From Confluentibacter flavum (GTDB lineage Bacteria; Bacteroidota; Bacteroidia; Flavobacteriales; Flavobacteriaceae), in contig NZ_PJEO01000052.1 of the NCBI RefSeq assembly GCF_002843175.1, forward strand, positions 1 to 64,000: a stretch of DNA of 64,000 nt. The letters are read 5' to 3'. Of this stretch, positions 61,905 to 64,000 are shown one piece after another. The translations under genes were made by a program, and so were the position numbers. The first letter of the stretch is position 1. Every line of letters begins with the position of its first letter. Below the pieces are notes generated by a model. That model did not search any database. It was not told the origin of the DNA and was given only the letters and a program-made list of their open reading frames with translations.

Positions 61905-64000
61905 TGTCTACTAATATTTCAGAAGTAAATCCAAAAGAAAACATCATTATTAAAGGTGCAAAACTGCATAATTTAAAAAATATTGATGTCGTCATCCCAC
62001 GAAACAAATTGGTTGTTATTACTGGCTTGTCTGGCTCAGGAAAATCAAGCTTGGCTTTTGATACCTTATATGCCGAAGGACAAAGACGTTATGTTGAAAG
62101 TTTATCAAGTTATGCCAGACAGTTTTTAGGAAGGCTGGACAAACCAAAAGTGGATTACATTAAAGGTATTGCGCCCGCCATTGCTATAGAACAAAAAGTG
62201 AATTCCACCAACCCACGCTCTACCGTTGGCACAAGTACAGAGATTTACGATTATCTTAAATTGTTATTTGCTAGAATAGGCAAAACATATTCGCCAGTTT
62301 CTGGTGATGAAGTTAAAAAAGATACCGTTACAGATGTTTTAGAGTATTTAAAATCGTTTCCTGAAGGTGAAAAGTTACTCTTGCTCTCGCCTATCCATTT
62401 AGAAGTAGGGCGAACAATGCCCGATAAACTTAAAGCTTTGCAACAGCAAGGTTATGCGAGAATAAAAGTTGGTGATGATGTTTTAAGAATTGATGAAATT
62501 AAAATCGATAAAGAATCACAGAAAAATATATTTGTTGTCGTTGATAGAATTGTTATCAAAAACGAAGAAGATTTTCTGAATCGATTGGCAGATGCGATTG
62601 AAACCGCTTTTTTTGAAGGCAAAGGTGAATGTTTCATTGAAACTCTGTCTGATAATAAACAACGCTATTTCAGTAATAAATTTGAATTGGATGGCATTAA
62701 TTTTTTAGAACCTAATATTCATTTATTCAGTTTTAACAATCCGTATGGTGCTTGCCCTAAATGTGAAGGCTATGGCGATATTATTGGCATTGACGACGAT
62801 TTGGTTATCCCAAACAACGCCCTTTCCATTTACGAAAATGCTATTTTTCCTTGGCGTGGTGAGAGTATGAGTTGGTATAGAGACCAATTGGTTAATAATT
62901 CACATAAATTCGATTTCCCTATACACAAACCTTATTTTAAGTTAACCGACTCTCAAAAACAACTTATTTGGGATGGCAACCAATATTTTGAAGGCTTAAA
63001 TTCCTTTTTTGCTGAATTGGAGGCTAAGGCATATAAAATTCAAAATCGCGTAATGTTATCGCGCTATCGTGGTAAAACAAAGTGCAAAGCTTGTAACGGT
63101 AAGCGTTTGCGTATAGAAGCTAATTATATTAAAGTCGGTGGTGCAACGATAACCGATTTGGTTGAAATGCCCTTAGACAGATTGGGGCATTTCTTTAACC
63201 AATTAGAATTAAATGATTATGATACCCAAATAGCAAACAGATTATTAAAAGAAATTAATAACCGATTAGCCTTTCTTGCTAATGTTGGGTTGGATTATTT
63301 AACCTTAAACAGGCGATCGAACACCCTATCTGGTGGAGAAAGTCAGCGTATTAATTTAGCAACCTCATTGGGAAGCAGCTTGGTAGGGTCCATGTATATT
63401 CTGGACGAACCCAGTATTGGCTTGCACCCAAAAGATACAGAACGATTAATAGTAGTTTTAAAATCGCTTCGGGATTTAGGAAATACCGTTATTGTAGTGG
63501 AGCATGATGAGGATATTATGAAGGCTGCAGATTATATCATTGATATTGGTCCGGAAGCAGGGACTTTTGGCGGTCATGTAGTAGCACAGGGAACTTATTC
63601 AGATATACTGGCCTCAAGTTCATTAACCGCTCAATATTTAAATGAGACCATGAACATTGAAGTGCCTAAAAAACGTCGAACTTCTAAATATTACATAGAT
63701 GTTATTGGTGCTCGAGAACATAATTTAAAGAATATCGATGTGCGTTTTCCTTTGGAAATGCTTACGGTTGTTACTGGTGTTTCAGGTAGTGGAAAAAGTA
63801 CATTGGTTAAAAAAATACTATATCCAGCACTTCAAAAAAAATTAACAGATTTTAGCGATAAAGCTGGTCAGTTTACCGCTTTAGAAGGTAATTTCAATAC
63901 TATAAAACATATTGAGTTTGTTGACCAAAATCCTATAGGAAGGTCCTCGCGTTCCAATCCAGTTACCTATATTAAAGCTTATGATGATATACGAGCCTTG
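61905..64000 (+). CDS. uvrA: excinuclease ABC subunit A, 5' part
   Basis: About 698 of an expected 940 or so residues; the gene runs off the window end. UvrA is the DNA-damage-sensing ATPase of nucleotide excision repair. Visible features are the first Walker A (GLSGSGKSSL, about 41-50), a CPKCEGYGD zinc-type motif near 285, KCKACNGKRLR near 395, the ABC signature LSGGESQR with INLATSLGSSLVG, LDEPSIGLHPKD, and the second Walker A (VSGSGKST, about 625). The first zinc module shows only one CxxC: the usual earlier CxxC position reads RYFSNKFELDG. The start codon is ATG 61905, 238 bp from the divergent sigma gene. Confidence 0.96.

Overview
The window is a low-GC, tightly packed stretch of chromosome from a marine- or soil-type member of the Flavobacteriaceae (Bacteroidota). 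The assignment rests on an LpxC-FabZ fusion, a PorX-type response regulator, a TonB-receptor-like outer-membrane barrel with an N-terminal carboxypeptidase-regulatory domain, an endonuclease III without the Fe-S cysteines, scarce Shine-Dalgarno sites, and -7 boxes of the Bacteroidota form TAnnTTTG. Species cannot be named from the sequence alone.

Layout. (1) 0.15-7.3 kb, minus strand: a lipid A / housekeeping run (HD hydrolase, lpxD, lpxC/fabZ, lpxA, efp, an LpxD paralogue, sucD). (2) 7.35-12.7 kb: porX, tsaE, a tiny secreted peptide, a four-helix membrane protein, and a convergent outer-membrane barrel. (3) 12.8-19.5 kb: alanine dehydrogenase, a DUF4258-like protein, a first initiating sugar transferase, a short CapD-like dehydratase, proline dehydrogenase, aroB and a PHP-type tyrosine phosphatase. 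(4) 19.45-25.8 kb, minus: Wzc-type autokinase, Wza-type export lipoprotein, PglF-like dehydratase and PglE-like aminotransferase. (5) 25.8-27.8 kb: a decayed island with at least two broken glycosyltransferase genes. (6) 27.8-53.5 kb: the main surface-polysaccharide locus. It holds a pectate-lyase-like lipoprotein, four nucleotide-sugar enzymes that together could make UDP-GlcA/GalA and UDP-GlcNAcA/GalNAcA, flippase, polymerase, five GT4 glycosyltransferases, an acyltransferase and a second initiating transferase. It ends in a decoration block (divergent PLP enzyme, two FemAB/GNAT-like proteins, HAD hydrolase, ATP-grasp ligase, SGNH protein, MBOAT acyltransferase). (7) 53.7-64 kb: Lrp regulator, M14 carboxypeptidase diverging from an XRE regulator with an operator array, small unknowns, an MBL hydrolase, a large conserved unknown, bcp, nth, a 48-residue gene, an ECF sigma factor and the first three quarters of uvrA.

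How it works together. Most of 14-53 kb can be read as one Wzx/Wzy-type capsule or exopolysaccharide system. An initiating transferase loads a (possibly 4-amino-6-deoxy) sugar on the lipid carrier, GT4 enzymes build a uronic-acid-rich repeat, Wzx flips it, Wzy polymerises it, and Wzc/Wza with the PHP phosphatase export it. SGNH/MBOAT would O-acylate it, and the ATP-grasp/FemAB/PLP block may add an amino-acid-like substituent. The last point is inference and is the best candidate for something undescribed. Intergenic DNA is rich in inverted-repeat elements, a 13-copy heptanucleotide repeat and palindromic operator candidates.
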